From Nocardioides allogilvus (GTDB taxonomy: Bacteria > Actinomycetota > Actinomycetes > Propionibacteriales > Nocardioidaceae), in assembly GCF_003047285.1 (NCBI RefSeq), contig NZ_PZYX01000016.1, forward strand, positions 1 to 64,000: a stretch of 64,000 nucleotides of DNA, given 5' to 3'. Positions 40,156 through 51,007 of the stretch are shown here, one piece after another (the first letter of the stretch is position 1; every line of letters starts with the position of its first letter). Below the pieces are notes generated by a model that was not told the origin of the DNA, searched no databases, and worked only from the letters and a program-made list of their open reading frames with translations. A program made the position numbers and the translations under genes.

Positions 40156-43100
40156 GTGACAGAAGTTGTGATTCCACGCGCTGCAGTGCCCGAAGTCGGA
40201 CAGATCGTGACCGTGCGAGGAGCCAACTGGGCTGTCGTCGACGTCCAGCAGCAAGGCCTTGGACGCAGTACGGCTGACGATGCCACCGCGCAACTCCAAC
40301 ACGCAGTCACCCTCCAGTCGGTGCAAGAGGACCGGCTCGGCCACGAGCTCCGGGTCGTGTGGGAGCTTGAGCAGGGCCGCAGTGCACTGGCCCATCGTGG
40401 TCTTCCGGACGACATCGACCCCGCCAGGTTCGACGATCCCAACAAGCTCGCGGCCTTCATTGACGCGTTGCGTTGGGGTGCGATCACCAGCGCTGACGAT
40501 GACACCGTCCAGGCGCCCTTCCGCAGTGGCGCCAACGTAGAGCCCTACCAGCTCACCCCGCTCAAGCGCGCCCTCGCCAGCCCACGAGCCAACCTCCTGC
40601 TCGCCGACGACGTGGGCCTCGGCAAGACAATCGAAGCGGGGCTGGTGATCCAGGAGTTGCTTCTTCGTCACCGTGCGCGCACGGTGATCGTGGTCTGTCC
40701 CGCCGGGCTCGCCTTCAAGTGGCAAGACGAGATGCAGGAGAAGTTCGGCCTCGACTTCACGGTCGTGAACTCCGAGACGATGAAGGAAGTACGACGGTCA
40801 CACGGCGTCCACGCCAACCCGTTCACGCTCTTCCCGCGGATCATCGTCTCAATGGCCTGGCTGCCTGGTCAGCGTGCCCAGCGCCAACTGCGCGACGCGT
40901 TCTCCAACTCAAGCCAGCGGTTCGCATTCGACATTCTCGTGGTCGACGAGGCACACCATGTGGCGCCCAGCAGTCCCGTGCGCGCCGACAAGGTTGGCCA
41001 AGAACGACGGGGGTACGCCGTCGATTCGCAGCGCACTCGCGCGGTCCGTGAAATCGCCGAGCGTTCCGAGCATCGGCTTTTCCTTAGCGCCACACCGCAC
41101 AACGGCTACACCGAATCGTTTACCGCGTTGCTGGAGATGATCGACCCGCAGCGCTTCGTCCGCGGCAACAAGATCGACCCCGTGGCCCTCAAGGAAGTCG
41201 CAGTTCGGCGTCTCAAGCGGGACCTCAAGGAGGCGAAAGCGTTCGTTGACCGACAGGTCAGTCAGCTTCCCTACACCCCGACGGCGAACGAGTCCGACGC
41301 CTACGACCGCCTCCTCGCGTTCACACAGCGGCGTGACAGGGCGGTAGCTGCCGATGGTTCGAAGCGAACCGCGAGAGACATGGCGACGCTCCTGCTGAAG
41401 AAGAGGTTCTTCTCCTCGCCGGTCGCGTTCGCCCGGACTGTCGATGTCTACCTGGATACGCGTACCCGTGGTCTCGACCTGGACTTCGAGTTCGACTACG
41501 ACGAGATCTTCGGCCCGGACGCCGATGAGCTTGAGGAGGGCAAGGTCGACCAGCCCGAACTTGAGGCCCTGCGCGAAGCCAAGAAGGCGCTGCCGGCACT
41601 TACGGACGAGGACATCGCAGACCTTGAGTGGCTCAGCGACTGGGGTCACCGCTTTGAAGGCCGGCCAGACTCAAGGCTTGAGGCACTGCTGACCTACATC
41701 GAGGGAACGCTCCGCTCTCACGGCGACTGGAACAACGAGCGCGTGGTCATCTTTACCGAGTACGTCGACACCTTGCGCTGGATCCGCGACATCCTGCGCC
41801 AGCAGGGCTACCAGGATGAGCGTGTCGAGATCATCGACGGCGGAACCGAGGCTGAGATCCGAGAACTGATCCGGGCACGCTTCAACGAAGACCCAGCCAA
41901 GACTCCTGTACGTATCCTGCTGGCTACCGACGCCGCCGGCGAAGGCATCGACCTCCAGCATCACTGCCACCGACTGATCAACTTCGACATCCCCTTCAAT
42001 CCCAACCGGCTTGAGCAGCGCATCGGCCGGGTGGACCGCTACGGCCAGACCAAGGCCCCGGACATCCGGCACTTCGCGCCAGTCCTCGACGCAGACAGCG
42101 CGCTGAGCAAAGACGTCGATCTCCTCGCTCGCGTCGCAGTGAAGATCGACCAGATCATGCGCGACCTTGGATCGGCCAATGAGATCATCGCGCCCGACCT
42201 GCAACGCCAACTCGGCGGAGAGGTGATCCAGCCGCGGCGGGCGAAGGCGGAGAAGGACCCGGTCGCTGGGCTGATGAGGGGCGAAAAGGAGCTCAACGCC
42301 GAATTGGCGCGGCTGGAGGAGAACCTCGCTGCGAGTCGTGAACGGCTGCACCTGCGACCCGAGAATCTGCAGCGCGTCGTCGAGATGGCCTTCGAGCTGA
42401 ACAACCTGCCTTCGCTCGAGCTGGTGGGCTCCGAAGACACCGATGTCCCGGTGTTCCGGCTGCCCAACCTCGACAACTCGTGGGAGCAGGTCACCCGCGG
42501 GCTCTACACGCGCCTGGACGATAAGAACGCCCGTCCGATCGCCTTCGATCCCCAGGTCCTGAGCGAGGACCCCAACGTGGTCTACATGCACCTGGGGTCT
42601 CCACTACTCCAGCGGACGACTCGGCGCCTCCGCTCGGCGCTGTGGGGCGGTGACCGTGCCCTGGAACGCGTGACGGCCACCGTCGTGCCAGGGCTGGATG
42701 AGTCGTACGCCGTGGCGGTGACTCGCCTCGTCCTGGTTGGCGCCGCTGGTCTCCGCCTCCACGAAGAAGTCTTCCTGGCTGGCACCCGACTGGCTCGCCA
42801 CCAGGCTGTAGGCGAACAACGGGCCGAAGAACTGCTGGAGTCCGCTTTGGATCGCACCGACCTCACCGCGGTTCCTCCACACATCGCTGGCCAGTTGGCC
42901 ACTGCGTGGAACTCCACCGGTGATGACGGACTGCGTGCCCGGGTCCAGCAGGCGATTGGCGAACGCGCCGCACGGCGCCGCAAGGACGTCGAGGCACACC
43001 TGACCGAGCGCCGCGAAGCCGACCGAATGCGCGTGGGGGAGATCTTCGACCGCTTCGGGCAGACCCTTACCGACGCCTTGAGTGAGGCCGAAGCCATGGA

Positions 43101-43320
43101 CGGCGATCCGCAACTCGGACTGTTCGAGGATGAGCGACGTCAGAGCGAGCGCGACCTGCGCGAGATCCGACACCGGATTGAGTCTCTCGGCGAGGAACGC
43201 GACCGCGAACTCGCCGCAGTCGTTACGCGATACCACGACATCCGCACCTGGGAGTTCCCGGCGGCAGTGATCTTCGCGATCGCCCCCAGCGACCTGGAGA
43301 ACGGATTGGCTATTCGATGA
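40156..43320 (+). CDS. drmD: DISARM helicase DrmD (SNF2-like)
   Basis: This 1054-aa SNF2-family helicase has ADDVGLGKTIEAGLVIQELL (about residues 149-168, Walker A), ILVVDEAHHVAPSSP (about 261-275, DEAH), FLSATPHNGYTES (motif III, about 310) and QRIGRVDRYGQTKAPD (motif VI, about 620). The C-terminal half is helical. It starts at GTG 40156, with AAGG 9 bases upstream or a TAAGGT box 8 bases upstream. The 5' extension to 40093 lacks coding character. It is the first gene of a class 1 DISARM operon, where DrmD defines the class. Its stop overlaps the drmMI start (43317-43320). Confidence 0.93.
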   Translation: MTEVVIPRAAVPEVGQIVTVRGANWAVVDVQQQGLGRSTADDATAQLQHAVTLQSVQEDRLGHELRVVWELEQGRSALAHRGLPDDIDPARFDDPNKLAAFIDALRWGAITSADDDTVQAPFRSGANVEPYQLTPLKRALASPRANLLLADDVGLGKTIEAGLVIQELLLRHRARTVIVVCPAGLAFKWQDEMQEKFGLDFTVVNSETMKEVRRSHGVHANPFTLFPRIIVSMAWLPGQRAQRQLRDAFSNSSQRFAFDILVVDEAHHVAPSSPVRADKVGQERRGYAVDSQRTRAVREIAERSEHRLFLSATPHNGYTESFTALLEMIDPQRFVRGNKIDPVALKEVAVRRLKRDLKEAKAFVDRQVSQLPYTPTANESDAYDRLLAFTQRRDRAVAADGSKRTARDMATLLLKKRFFSSPVAFARTVDVYLDTRTRGLDLDFEFDYDEIFGPDADELEEGKVDQPELEALREAKKALPALTDEDIADLEWLSDWGHRFEGRPDSRLEALLTYIEGTLRSHGDWNNERVVIFTEYVDTLRWIRDILRQQGYQDERVEIIDGGTEAEIRELIRARFNEDPAKTPVRILLATDAAGEGIDLQHHCHRLINFDIPFNPNRLEQRIGRVDRYGQTKAPDIRHFAPVLDADSALSKDVDLLARVAVKIDQIMRDLGSANEIIAPDLQRQLGGEVIQPRRAKAEKDPVAGLMRGEKELNAELARLEENLAASRERLHLRPENLQRVVEMAFELNNLPSLELVGSEDTDVPVFRLPNLDNSWEQVTRGLYTRLDDKNARPIAFDPQVLSEDPNVVYMHLGSPLLQRTTRRLRSALWGGDRALERVTATVVPGLDESYAVAVTRLVLVGAAGLRLHEEVFLAGTRLARHQAVGEQRAEELLESALDRTDLTAVPPHIAGQLATAWNSTGDDGLRARVQQAIGERAARRRKDVEAHLTERREADRMRVGEIFDRFGQTLTDALSEAEAMDGDPQLGLFEDERRQSERDLREIRHRIESLGEERDRELAAVVTRYHDIRTWEFPAAVIFAIAPSDLENGLAIR

Positions 43321-46300
43321 GGAAGCGGACCCAGAAGAACCCTGACGTCCACAGCGACTGGCTCACCCAGGTCGACGTGGAGGGCCCGTTCCTCGCGTAT
43401 CCGGTGCTCAAGGACATGTGGCCCAACGGTGTCGACCGCCTGGGCGACTCCGATGATCGGCTGCTCAGGTTCAAGCAGGCATTCGTGCAGTGGCAGCGCT
43501 CCTTTGACCTGTACGCCGAGCACCCGAAGACGCCCGAGTCGAAGGCTGCCTACGACACCGTGCGGCGCGAATGGATCGACATCGTCCTCGACGACATCGC
43601 CGAATGGGCGGGCCTGCGGGCAGACGCAGCGGTGACCGTGCGTTCGCCGGGTGAGCAGGTCACGGTTGACGCGACAAGCGCGCTGACGGGACGCGACGCT
43701 GACACCGCGGCTCTGCTGTTTGTCTGCGACCCCACGTCGGGTCTCCACGACGCCGGTCTGGACGGATGGGCCGCCAACGATGTGGACCGGATGGCGATGC
43801 TGCTGCGCAAGGCGCAGGTTGAGGTCGGCATCATGACCGACGGCCAGTGGTGGGCTCTGGTGTGGGCCAAGGACGGCAAGCCCACTGGCTCCGGGATGGT
43901 CAACGCCCTGACGTGGGCCGAGGAGCCCCTCCTACGCGACGCCTTCTTCACGCTGATCAACCAGCGTCGCTTCCGAGCTGCTGACCCTGAGCAGCGGCTG
44001 ACCCGGCTCTTCGAGCGCAGCGAGCTTGAGGCCGAGGAAGTCACCGAGGCTCTCGGCACGCAGGTCCGCCGCTCAGTCGAGCTCCTGGTCCAGGCGTTCT
44101 CCGAGGCTCGCCTGGCGGCAGCCAAGACAGGCGACCCGGACCCGTTGACTGAGAAGCCGGACGACGTCTACCAAGCCGCTGTCACCGTCATGATGCGCAT
44201 CGTGTTCCTGCTCTTCGCCGAGGAGCGCGACATGCTCCCAACAGAGAAGCTCTATTGGGACTCGTATGCCATTAAGGACCTGCTCGACGAACTTCGCGCC
44301 CAATCCGCCGGCGGCGAAGAACAGCTCGACGAGTCCTACGACGCCTGGCACCGACTGCTCGCCGTGAGCCAGGCGCTCCACGGCGGAGTGAACTACGACG
44401 AGATGCGGATGCCTGCCTACGGCGGGTCACTGCTGGACCCGAAGCGTTTCCCCTGGCTGCACGCCACAGACGCCCGTGGCCTTCGCCTCATGGTGTCCGA
44501 CCGGGTGATGCTCCATGTGCTGGAGTCGGTCCAGACCGTCGTTGCCAAGGGTGAACGGCGACGGATTTCGTTCCGGGAGATCGACGTCGAGCAGATCGGC
44601 TACATCTACGAAGGCCTCCTCGGCTACTCCTGCGCCGAAGTCACCGACGACTTGATCCTAGGACTGGTTGGCAAGGACGGCGCAGAACCCGAGATCCCGC
44701 TCGGCGTCATCAACGACTTGTACGACGAGCACGACGGAGACACCAAGAAGTTCGCGGCAGCTCTTGTCGGGTGGACCAAGGAGAACCAACCAGCAGCCAC
44801 AGGCAAGACCGCAGCCGCGCTGGCCAAACTCACCGGCAACGACCCGACTTCAGACGAGCGCGCCGAACTTGTCCGTTTGCTGACCCCGGTGGCGGCGGGC
44901 AACCAGGACCTGTTGGAGAACATGGTGAGTTGGGGGAACCTGATCCGCCGCGACCTCCGAAACATTCCACTGGTATTCCCCGTGGGGGGCCTCGTTGTGG
45001 TCGAGACGCCCTCTCGCAAGAACGCTGGCGCTCACTACACGCCGCGGTCCTTGGCTGAGGAGGTTGTCCTTCATGCGCTTCAGCCCCTCGTCTATGAGCC
45101 GGGGCCGCTCCAGACGAACGACGAGAACCAGTGGCGGCTCAAGTCTTCCGCGGCGATCCTGGACCTCAAGGTCGCCGACATTGCTGCCGGCTCCGGCGCC
45201 TTCCTCGTCGCCGCTGCCCGATTCCTGTCTGAACGGCTCGTCGAAGCGTGGATCGCCGAGGGCATGCTCGACGGCAACGTGACCGCAGACGCTGAGGATC
45301 TCCGTCGTGACGCCTTGCGCGAGGTGATTGCCAGGTGTCTCTACGGCGCTGACATCAACCCAATGGCCGTCGAAATGTGCAAGCTCTCGCTCTGGCTCGT
45401 CTCCATGGACAAGACCAAGCCCTTTTCCTTCGTCGACGACAAAGTCTTCTGCGGCAACTCCCTCCTCGGGCTCACCGCGCTCGACCAACTGCGCTATCTC
45501 CACATAGCCCCCAAGCCTGCGACGATGCAGGAGCAACTACTAGTCAACGTCGACGCGAAGATCGCCGCGGCGACCCGGCTACGGCATGAGTTGGCGAGCC
45601 CGGTCGAAGAACGTGACCCAATGCGGTCGTCGCGTGGCAAGCAGCGGCTTCTGGAGCAGTTCCAAGAAACTACCGCTGATTTGCGGCTCATTGCGGATGG
45701 GATCATCGCTGCCGGGCTGCCACTCGGGGGCAAGCCGGGACGCCAACTCGACGACGCATTTAAGACCCTGTCCTGGCAGCTGCAGGAGGCATTCCCAGCC
45801 GGCGGTTCCACGGGTGATCCGTCGAAGTTGCTCCAACGCATCGCGACGGGTCTGACTCCGATTGTTGAGACTGACTACGAGCGGTGGGACCCGCTGCACT
45901 GGGTCATTGAGGCGCCGGACGTGATGGTCGAGCACCGTGGCTTCGACGCCATTGTCGGCAACCCGCCGTTTCTCGGTGGGCCAAAGGTCCGGGCGGCGAT
46001 CGGGGATAATCTGCGTGAGTGGCTCGTTGAGCAACTCGCGGGCGTCCGCGCAGGGCAGACCGACCTCGTTGCCTACTTCTTCCTCTGTGCGCAGTCATTG
46101 CTGCGCACAGGTGGACAGCTCGGACTGATCGCCACAAACACGATCGCTCAAGGTGACACCCGGGCTGCCGGCCTTGACGTCATGTCTCGTCGTGGCCTCA
46201 CGATCCATCGGGCGATAAGGAGCTCACCATGGCCGTCCACTCGAGTCACACTCGAGTATGCGGCTGTGTGGGGCCGTCAAGGCACAGATGAACTGCCGGG

Positions 46301-47354
46301 GTACTTCGTGCTCGACGGCAGCCCCGTAGCTGGTATCTCGACCCTGCTTGAGCCCGTATCGCGGAGTTCAGGTGAGCCGTTCCCTCTGCGCGAGAACGCC
46401 GGCCTCTCGTTCAATGGAATGAAGATCTACGGAACAGGATTCATGGTTGACGAGGGGAGGGCTTCGGGCTGGATATCGGAAGAACCTTCTTGCCGCGATG
46501 TCCTGGCTCCGTGCCTCTCGGGTGATGACCTTGGAAGCGATCCGGAATGCTCCGCCAGTAGGTGGGTCATCGACTTCAACGACAGGTCGCTCGACGGCGC
46601 TGCGGCCTATAGTGCGCCGTACGAGCATGTGCTGCGCTACGTAAAGCCTGAGCGCGACCTTGTTCGGCGCAAAGCGATCCGAGAGCGGTGGTGGCAGTAC
46701 GGCGACCGTCGCCCCGCGTTGCGGGCTGCAATAGCACCGCTAACTCATGTCCTAGTCATCACACTCCACTCCAGCACCGTGATGCCAGCGCGCGTGAGCG
46801 CGCGGCAGGTTTTCACACACGCGTTGGGCGTGTTCGCCATGGACCGGTTCGACGATCTGGCTGTCCTGTCTTCTGCCGCGCACCAGTTGTGGGCCATCAC
46901 TCGCGGCTCGACTCTGGGCCACGCGGTTCGATATACGGCAAGCGACGTCTTCCTCACGTTCCCGCGGCCGAAGGCAACCCATGAGCTAGAGGGGGTGGGG
47001 CGATCGCTCGAAGAGGAGCGCGCAGGGTTGATGATTGAACGGAAACTCGGTCTAACCGGCCTGTATGGGCTCGTCAATGATGGCGCCGTTCACGGCGACG
47101 ACGGCGTAGATCGGGTCCGGCAGCTCCATGTCGATCTGGACCAAGCGACGATGGCCGCCTACGGCTGGGGTGACATCGTCCTCGATCACGGTATTTACAC
47201 ATTCCGCGGCCTGACGAGGTGGACCGTGTCGCCTACCGCGCGTGTCGAAATCCTCGATCGACTCCTTGAGTTGAATCACGAACGTGCCCGCGCCGAAGGC
47301 CAGGACGTGCCGGACCAGAGTCCATCGAGCGGACAGGACACACTCTTCGCATGA
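43317..47354 (+). CDS. drmMI: DISARM adenine methyltransferase DrmMI
   Basis: This 1345-aa N6-adenine methyltransferase has motif I VADIAAGSGAFLVAAARFL (about residues 619-637), a catalytic NPPFLGG (about 881-887), and GQLGLIATNTIAQG (about 933) downstream. The N-terminal region (about 1-500) is an Eco57I/type ISP-like helical region without visible nuclease motif. The C-terminal third should hold the target recognition domain, and in part of it (46380-46800) base composition is visibly lower in GC. ATGA overlaps join it to drmD and drmA. In DISARM it marks self DNA and feeds the core genes. Confidence 0.92.
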   Translation: MRKRTQKNPDVHSDWLTQVDVEGPFLAYPVLKDMWPNGVDRLGDSDDRLLRFKQAFVQWQRSFDLYAEHPKTPESKAAYDTVRREWIDIVLDDIAEWAGLRADAAVTVRSPGEQVTVDATSALTGRDADTAALLFVCDPTSGLHDAGLDGWAANDVDRMAMLLRKAQVEVGIMTDGQWWALVWAKDGKPTGSGMVNALTWAEEPLLRDAFFTLINQRRFRAADPEQRLTRLFERSELEAEEVTEALGTQVRRSVELLVQAFSEARLAAAKTGDPDPLTEKPDDVYQAAVTVMMRIVFLLFAEERDMLPTEKLYWDSYAIKDLLDELRAQSAGGEEQLDESYDAWHRLLAVSQALHGGVNYDEMRMPAYGGSLLDPKRFPWLHATDARGLRLMVSDRVMLHVLESVQTVVAKGERRRISFREIDVEQIGYIYEGLLGYSCAEVTDDLILGLVGKDGAEPEIPLGVINDLYDEHDGDTKKFAAALVGWTKENQPAATGKTAAALAKLTGNDPTSDERAELVRLLTPVAAGNQDLLENMVSWGNLIRRDLRNIPLVFPVGGLVVVETPSRKNAGAHYTPRSLAEEVVLHALQPLVYEPGPLQTNDENQWRLKSSAAILDLKVADIAAGSGAFLVAAARFLSERLVEAWIAEGMLDGNVTADAEDLRRDALREVIARCLYGADINPMAVEMCKLSLWLVSMDKTKPFSFVDDKVFCGNSLLGLTALDQLRYLHIAPKPATMQEQLLVNVDAKIAAATRLRHELASPVEERDPMRSSRGKQRLLEQFQETTADLRLIADGIIAAGLPLGGKPGRQLDDAFKTLSWQLQEAFPAGGSTGDPSKLLQRIATGLTPIVETDYERWDPLHWVIEAPDVMVEHRGFDAIVGNPPFLGGPKVRAAIGDNLREWLVEQLAGVRAGQTDLVAYFFLCAQSLLRTGGQLGLIATNTIAQGDTRAAGLDVMSRRGLTIHRAIRSSPWPSTRVTLEYAAVWGRQGTDELPGYFVLDGSPVAGISTLLEPVSRSSGEPFPLRENAGLSFNGMKIYGTGFMVDEGRASGWISEEPSCRDVLAPCLSGDDLGSDPECSASRWVIDFNDRSLDGAAAYSAPYEHVLRYVKPERDLVRRKAIRERWWQYGDRRPALRAAIAPLTHVLVITLHSSTVMPARVSARQVFTHALGVFAMDRFDDLAVLSSAAHQLWAITRGSTLGHAVRYTASDVFLTFPRPKATHELEGVGRSLEEERAGLMIERKLGLTGLYGLVNDGAVHGDDGVDRVRQLHVDLDQATMAAYGWGDIVLDHGIYTFRGLTRWTVSPTARVEILDRLLELNHERARAEGQDVPDQSPSSGQDTLFA

Positions 47355-50300
47355 CCATCAGCGCATCCACCACCGTCCGAGCCGACTTGGTGGCGTTGAT
47401 CGAGCAGGAGCTGCTTGGTCCACGGAACGGTTCAGAGGAAGAGATCAGGGGCACGCCACGGGCGGCGTACATGGTGGGTGCTCTGGCCCCCGTCACGATC
47501 GACCCCAGCTTGGCCGTCATGGGCGGGACGGGCGACGGCGCAGACCCTGCCGAAACCGGGCACGCGGTGAATGATCTTGACCCGACCACGAACGGCCAAT
47601 CCGGTGTTCCGGTCCCGACGGACGAGGACCCGGCCGAGGACGATGAGGAACGAGACGAGGGCGCCAAGGGTGGGCTGACCCACCCGTCGTCCATGGGTCT
47701 GCGGCTCCAAGTCCCCTCCGATTGTGGTGTCCTGACGGTCACGGCGTCGTGGGGGCGTTATGAGTCGTTCCGCCAGGAGAATGAAGACGGCCGCAAGGTG
47801 CAGTTCTCCCGGCGGATCCCGGTGGAGCGCACCGCTGAGATCGATGTCCGAGACCAGACGAAGCACGTCCTCCTAGCGCCTGTCGAGCTGGATGATGACG
47901 TGAGTGTTCGTGTGGAGCTCTACCCACGTGGTGACCGGACTATCGTCGAGTTGGCGCTTTCCAACGACCGCACCACCTCACTTGATGCGCCGCCGGGGGA
48001 CTGGCTGTTCCAGACCAAGCTCAAGGTCGAAGCCAACAGCGGTGACGCCGTGTTCCTGCCGACACGTGACGTGCTTGCTGATATGTACGACGAGCATGAC
48101 CCCGAGCGGCAACGGCTTGATCTGCAGTATCTACACCGCCTCGAGTTCGCCGTCGGCCGCACCGCCTCTGTGACTTGGGTCGAGGGTTTTGACTCTGAGG
48201 GCGATTCTTTGCGGCGCGCTACTTCGGTGGAGACGACCTGGCTGCCTACTGCGGATGTGCCGCAGACCGTAGCCGGTGACGCGGGTGATGCCGAGACGGC
48301 GATGCGGGCGTTGATGGACCTCACACCCGATGATGTGGACGCGGCGTTCCTCCCTCTGGTTGACGGGTACCGCTCGTGGCTCGCCACTCAGGCAGAGCTG
48401 ACCTCGAAGCTCCCGGAGCACTTGAAGTCGATTGCGGACGAGGCGATCGCCGAGGCAGGTCTCGTCGTATCACGGCTTGAAGCCGGCCTGGATCTGCTCA
48501 AGACAAACGACCAGGCGTTGCGGGCGTTCCAGTTCATGAACCGGACGATGCGGGATCAGCGCACGCGTTCGCAGGTGGCCGCCAAGAGGTCGGAGCGCGC
48601 AACGCTGTCGATCGACGATGCGGTTGCCGAGGTAGCGGCAGACGGTGACGACGCTGCTCGGTGGCGTCCTTTTCAACTCGCGTTCATTCTCCTCCAATTG
48701 CCATCGCTCACCGACCCGGCACATGAGTCTCGGAGCGGACTCGCCTCCAACGTGGAGTTGCTGTTCTTCCCCACCGGTGGTGGCAAGACTGAGGCGTACC
48801 TCGGTCTTGCGGCTTTCACCTTCGCCATCCGCCGACTCCAAGGAGTCATTGATACCGACGGCGGACCACTGGACGGGGGCGATGGCGTAGCGGTGCTCAT
48901 GCGCTACACACTCCGTCTGCTCACCTCCCAACAGTTCCAGCGAGCAGCCGCGCTCGTGTGCGCGGCGGAGTTGATGCGTCAGGCCGACCCCCAGACTTGG
49001 GGAGATCGTCCGTTCAGCATCGGTCTCTGGGTGGGGTCTGCCGTCAGCCCTAAGCGCTACGCCGATGCCAAGCAGCAGGTCGAGACCGCACGGCAGGACA
49101 CTGGCAAGACGCACGGACTCACGGTCCTTCAGTTGCAGCGTTGTCCGTGGTGCGGATCCAAGATCGATCCGAAGCGTGACCTGCACACTGTTGGCGTCAC
49201 TGAGCGGGTCGAGGTTCGTTGTGGTGACCGCACGGGCACGTGCCCATTCTCGGCGGATGGCGGAGCGGGGCCGCTGCCGATCACCACGGTCGACGACGAG
49301 ATCTACCGCAACCCGCCGACGTTCCTGCTGGCCACGGTCGACAAGTTCGCTCGTCTGGCTCGAGAGGGTGAGGCCTCGAGTCTGTTCGGGTACGTCTCCG
49401 AGCGCTGTCCGCGGCATGGCTATCGACACCCGGACTCTCGAGGTAGCTGCAATGGGCAGTCCCACAACCAGAAGGCCGAAGGCGGCAAGGACTATCCGCC
49501 GGTCCAGATCGCCAAGGTGAACCGTCTGAGGCCACCCGACCTCATCATCCAAGATGAGTTGCACCTGATCACGGGCGCACTCGGCACTGCCGTCGGCGTC
49601 TTCGAGAACGCCGTCGACGTGCTCTCGTCCTACGACAACGACGGCACGATCGTTCGGCCGCTCGTCGTTGCGTCCACGGCGACCGTGCGCAACGCGCTCA
49701 ACCAGGTCACTGCGCTGTATGGGCGAGGGGTCGCAGTCTTTCCGCCGCAGGTGCTCGACGTACGCGACACCTTCTTCTCGAAGGAGAAGGAGCTGTCGGA
49801 AACAGATCCAGGCCGAAGGTATCTCGGCGTCTCTGCACACGGTATTCGATTGACGCTGGCTGAAATCCGCATGTCCGAAGTGCTGCTGCTCGCCGGGCAG
49901 AAGCTTCTCGACGAGCATGGTGACGCGGCTGATCCCTACATGACGACCGTCAGCTACTTCTCGGCCACCCGAGAACTCGCGGGCATGCGCCGCTACCTTG
50001 ACGATGACGTGACTACCCGCGTGGCGGGCAACACGGAGCCTTTCCCGCGCCGGACCACCGACTGGGCTCGCCTCCTCATTGGTGAACTCACCGCTCGCAT
50101 TTCTGCTGAAGAGATCTCCAAGACCCTCGACCACCTCGCCGTTCCCTTTGGCGCCCGCTGGACGACCCACGGGAAGGCCGCGTTCGCGAAGGCCTACAAG
50201 GAGGCAGCGGACGCGAAGCAGCCGACTCCCAAGTCTCCTGCCCGGCCGTTCGATGCGGTGCTGGCAACGTCGATGCTCCAGGTCGGAGTCGATGTCCCGC

Positions 50301-51007
50301 GGCTCGGATTGATGTTGGTGGTGGGCCAGCCGAAGAACACCGCCGAATATATCCAGGCTTCATCGCGTGTGGGTCGAGATGCACGGAAGCCGGGTCTCGT
50401 GGTCTCGTTGGCGAACTGGTCCCGCCCCCGCGACATGTCCCACTTCGAATCGTTCCGGCACTACCACGAGACGTTCTATGCCCAGGTCGAAGCGCTCAGC
50501 GTCACGCCGTACTCGGACACCGCGATGGAGCGCGGCCTGATGGGCATGCTCGTGAGCGCGATCCGCGTAGTCGACGAGGGAAAACCCGCTTCGCTGTCTC
50601 CCGGTGGCGGCGCAGGACAGATCCTCAGCAAGATGCCCGCGGCCCAGATCGTCGTTAATCGCTTGATTGCTCGTGCGACACCCGCCGCGCCGGACGCCCA
50701 GGCGCTGGGTCGGATGCGGCAGAAACTCTTGCAACGACTCGATCGCTGGTACGACAAGGCCAACCAATACAGCGGCGCACTCGTATATGAACGCCCAGGC
50801 AAGGGCAAGGCGGAGTGGCCACTCCTGATCAGTCCCGAGGCGACCGTGCCGACACCGGCCGACAGGGTGTTCGTGGTCGCCAACTCGATGCGCGAAGTAC
50901 AGCCCGAGTTCAACCTCTTGGTCAGTCCCGCGCAGGCCAACCTGGCATTCAAGGAGCCGGTCTCCGCCCCAGCGTGGGAGTTTCCGAAGAAAGAAGACGA
51001 CGCGTGA
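47351..51007 (+). CDS. drmA: DISARM core helicase DrmA
   Basis: This 1218-aa superfamily 2-like helicase has Walker A FFPTGGGKTEAYLGLAAF (about residues 470-487), IIQDELHLITGAL (about 732-744, DExH type), ASTATVRNALNQ (about 774) and a C-terminal MLQVGVDVPRLGLM with SSRVGRDARKPG (about 972-1020). A Cys cluster, RCPWCGSKIDPKRD (about 597-610) with further Cys near 622-633, suggests a zinc-binding insert. The ATG at 47351 overlaps the drmMI stop. It is the helicase shared by both DISARM classes. Confidence 0.93.
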   Translation: MTISASTTVRADLVALIEQELLGPRNGSEEEIRGTPRAAYMVGALAPVTIDPSLAVMGGTGDGADPAETGHAVNDLDPTTNGQSGVPVPTDEDPAEDDEERDEGAKGGLTHPSSMGLRLQVPSDCGVLTVTASWGRYESFRQENEDGRKVQFSRRIPVERTAEIDVRDQTKHVLLAPVELDDDVSVRVELYPRGDRTIVELALSNDRTTSLDAPPGDWLFQTKLKVEANSGDAVFLPTRDVLADMYDEHDPERQRLDLQYLHRLEFAVGRTASVTWVEGFDSEGDSLRRATSVETTWLPTADVPQTVAGDAGDAETAMRALMDLTPDDVDAAFLPLVDGYRSWLATQAELTSKLPEHLKSIADEAIAEAGLVVSRLEAGLDLLKTNDQALRAFQFMNRTMRDQRTRSQVAAKRSERATLSIDDAVAEVAADGDDAARWRPFQLAFILLQLPSLTDPAHESRSGLASNVELLFFPTGGGKTEAYLGLAAFTFAIRRLQGVIDTDGGPLDGGDGVAVLMRYTLRLLTSQQFQRAAALVCAAELMRQADPQTWGDRPFSIGLWVGSAVSPKRYADAKQQVETARQDTGKTHGLTVLQLQRCPWCGSKIDPKRDLHTVGVTERVEVRCGDRTGTCPFSADGGAGPLPITTVDDEIYRNPPTFLLATVDKFARLAREGEASSLFGYVSERCPRHGYRHPDSRGSCNGQSHNQKAEGGKDYPPVQIAKVNRLRPPDLIIQDELHLITGALGTAVGVFENAVDVLSSYDNDGTIVRPLVVASTATVRNALNQVTALYGRGVAVFPPQVLDVRDTFFSKEKELSETDPGRRYLGVSAHGIRLTLAEIRMSEVLLLAGQKLLDEHGDAADPYMTTVSYFSATRELAGMRRYLDDDVTTRVAGNTEPFPRRTTDWARLLIGELTARISAEEISKTLDHLAVPFGARWTTHGKAAFAKAYKEAADAKQPTPKSPARPFDAVLATSMLQVGVDVPRLGLMLVVGQPKNTAEYIQASSRVGRDARKPGLVVSLANWSRPRDMSHFESFRHYHETFYAQVEALSVTPYSDTAMERGLMGMLVSAIRVVDEGKPASLSPGGGAGQILSKMPAAQIVVNRLIARATPAAPDAQALGRMRQKLLQRLDRWYDKANQYSGALVYERPGKGKAEWPLLISPEATVPTPADRVFVVANSMREVQPEFNLLVSPAQANLAFKEPVSAPAWEFPKKEDDA

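Noticed and set aside
48470-50170. Minus-strand ORF of 566 codons inside drmA
   Set aside because: It is fully antisense to drmA with its helicase motifs; it reads as a frame shadow.
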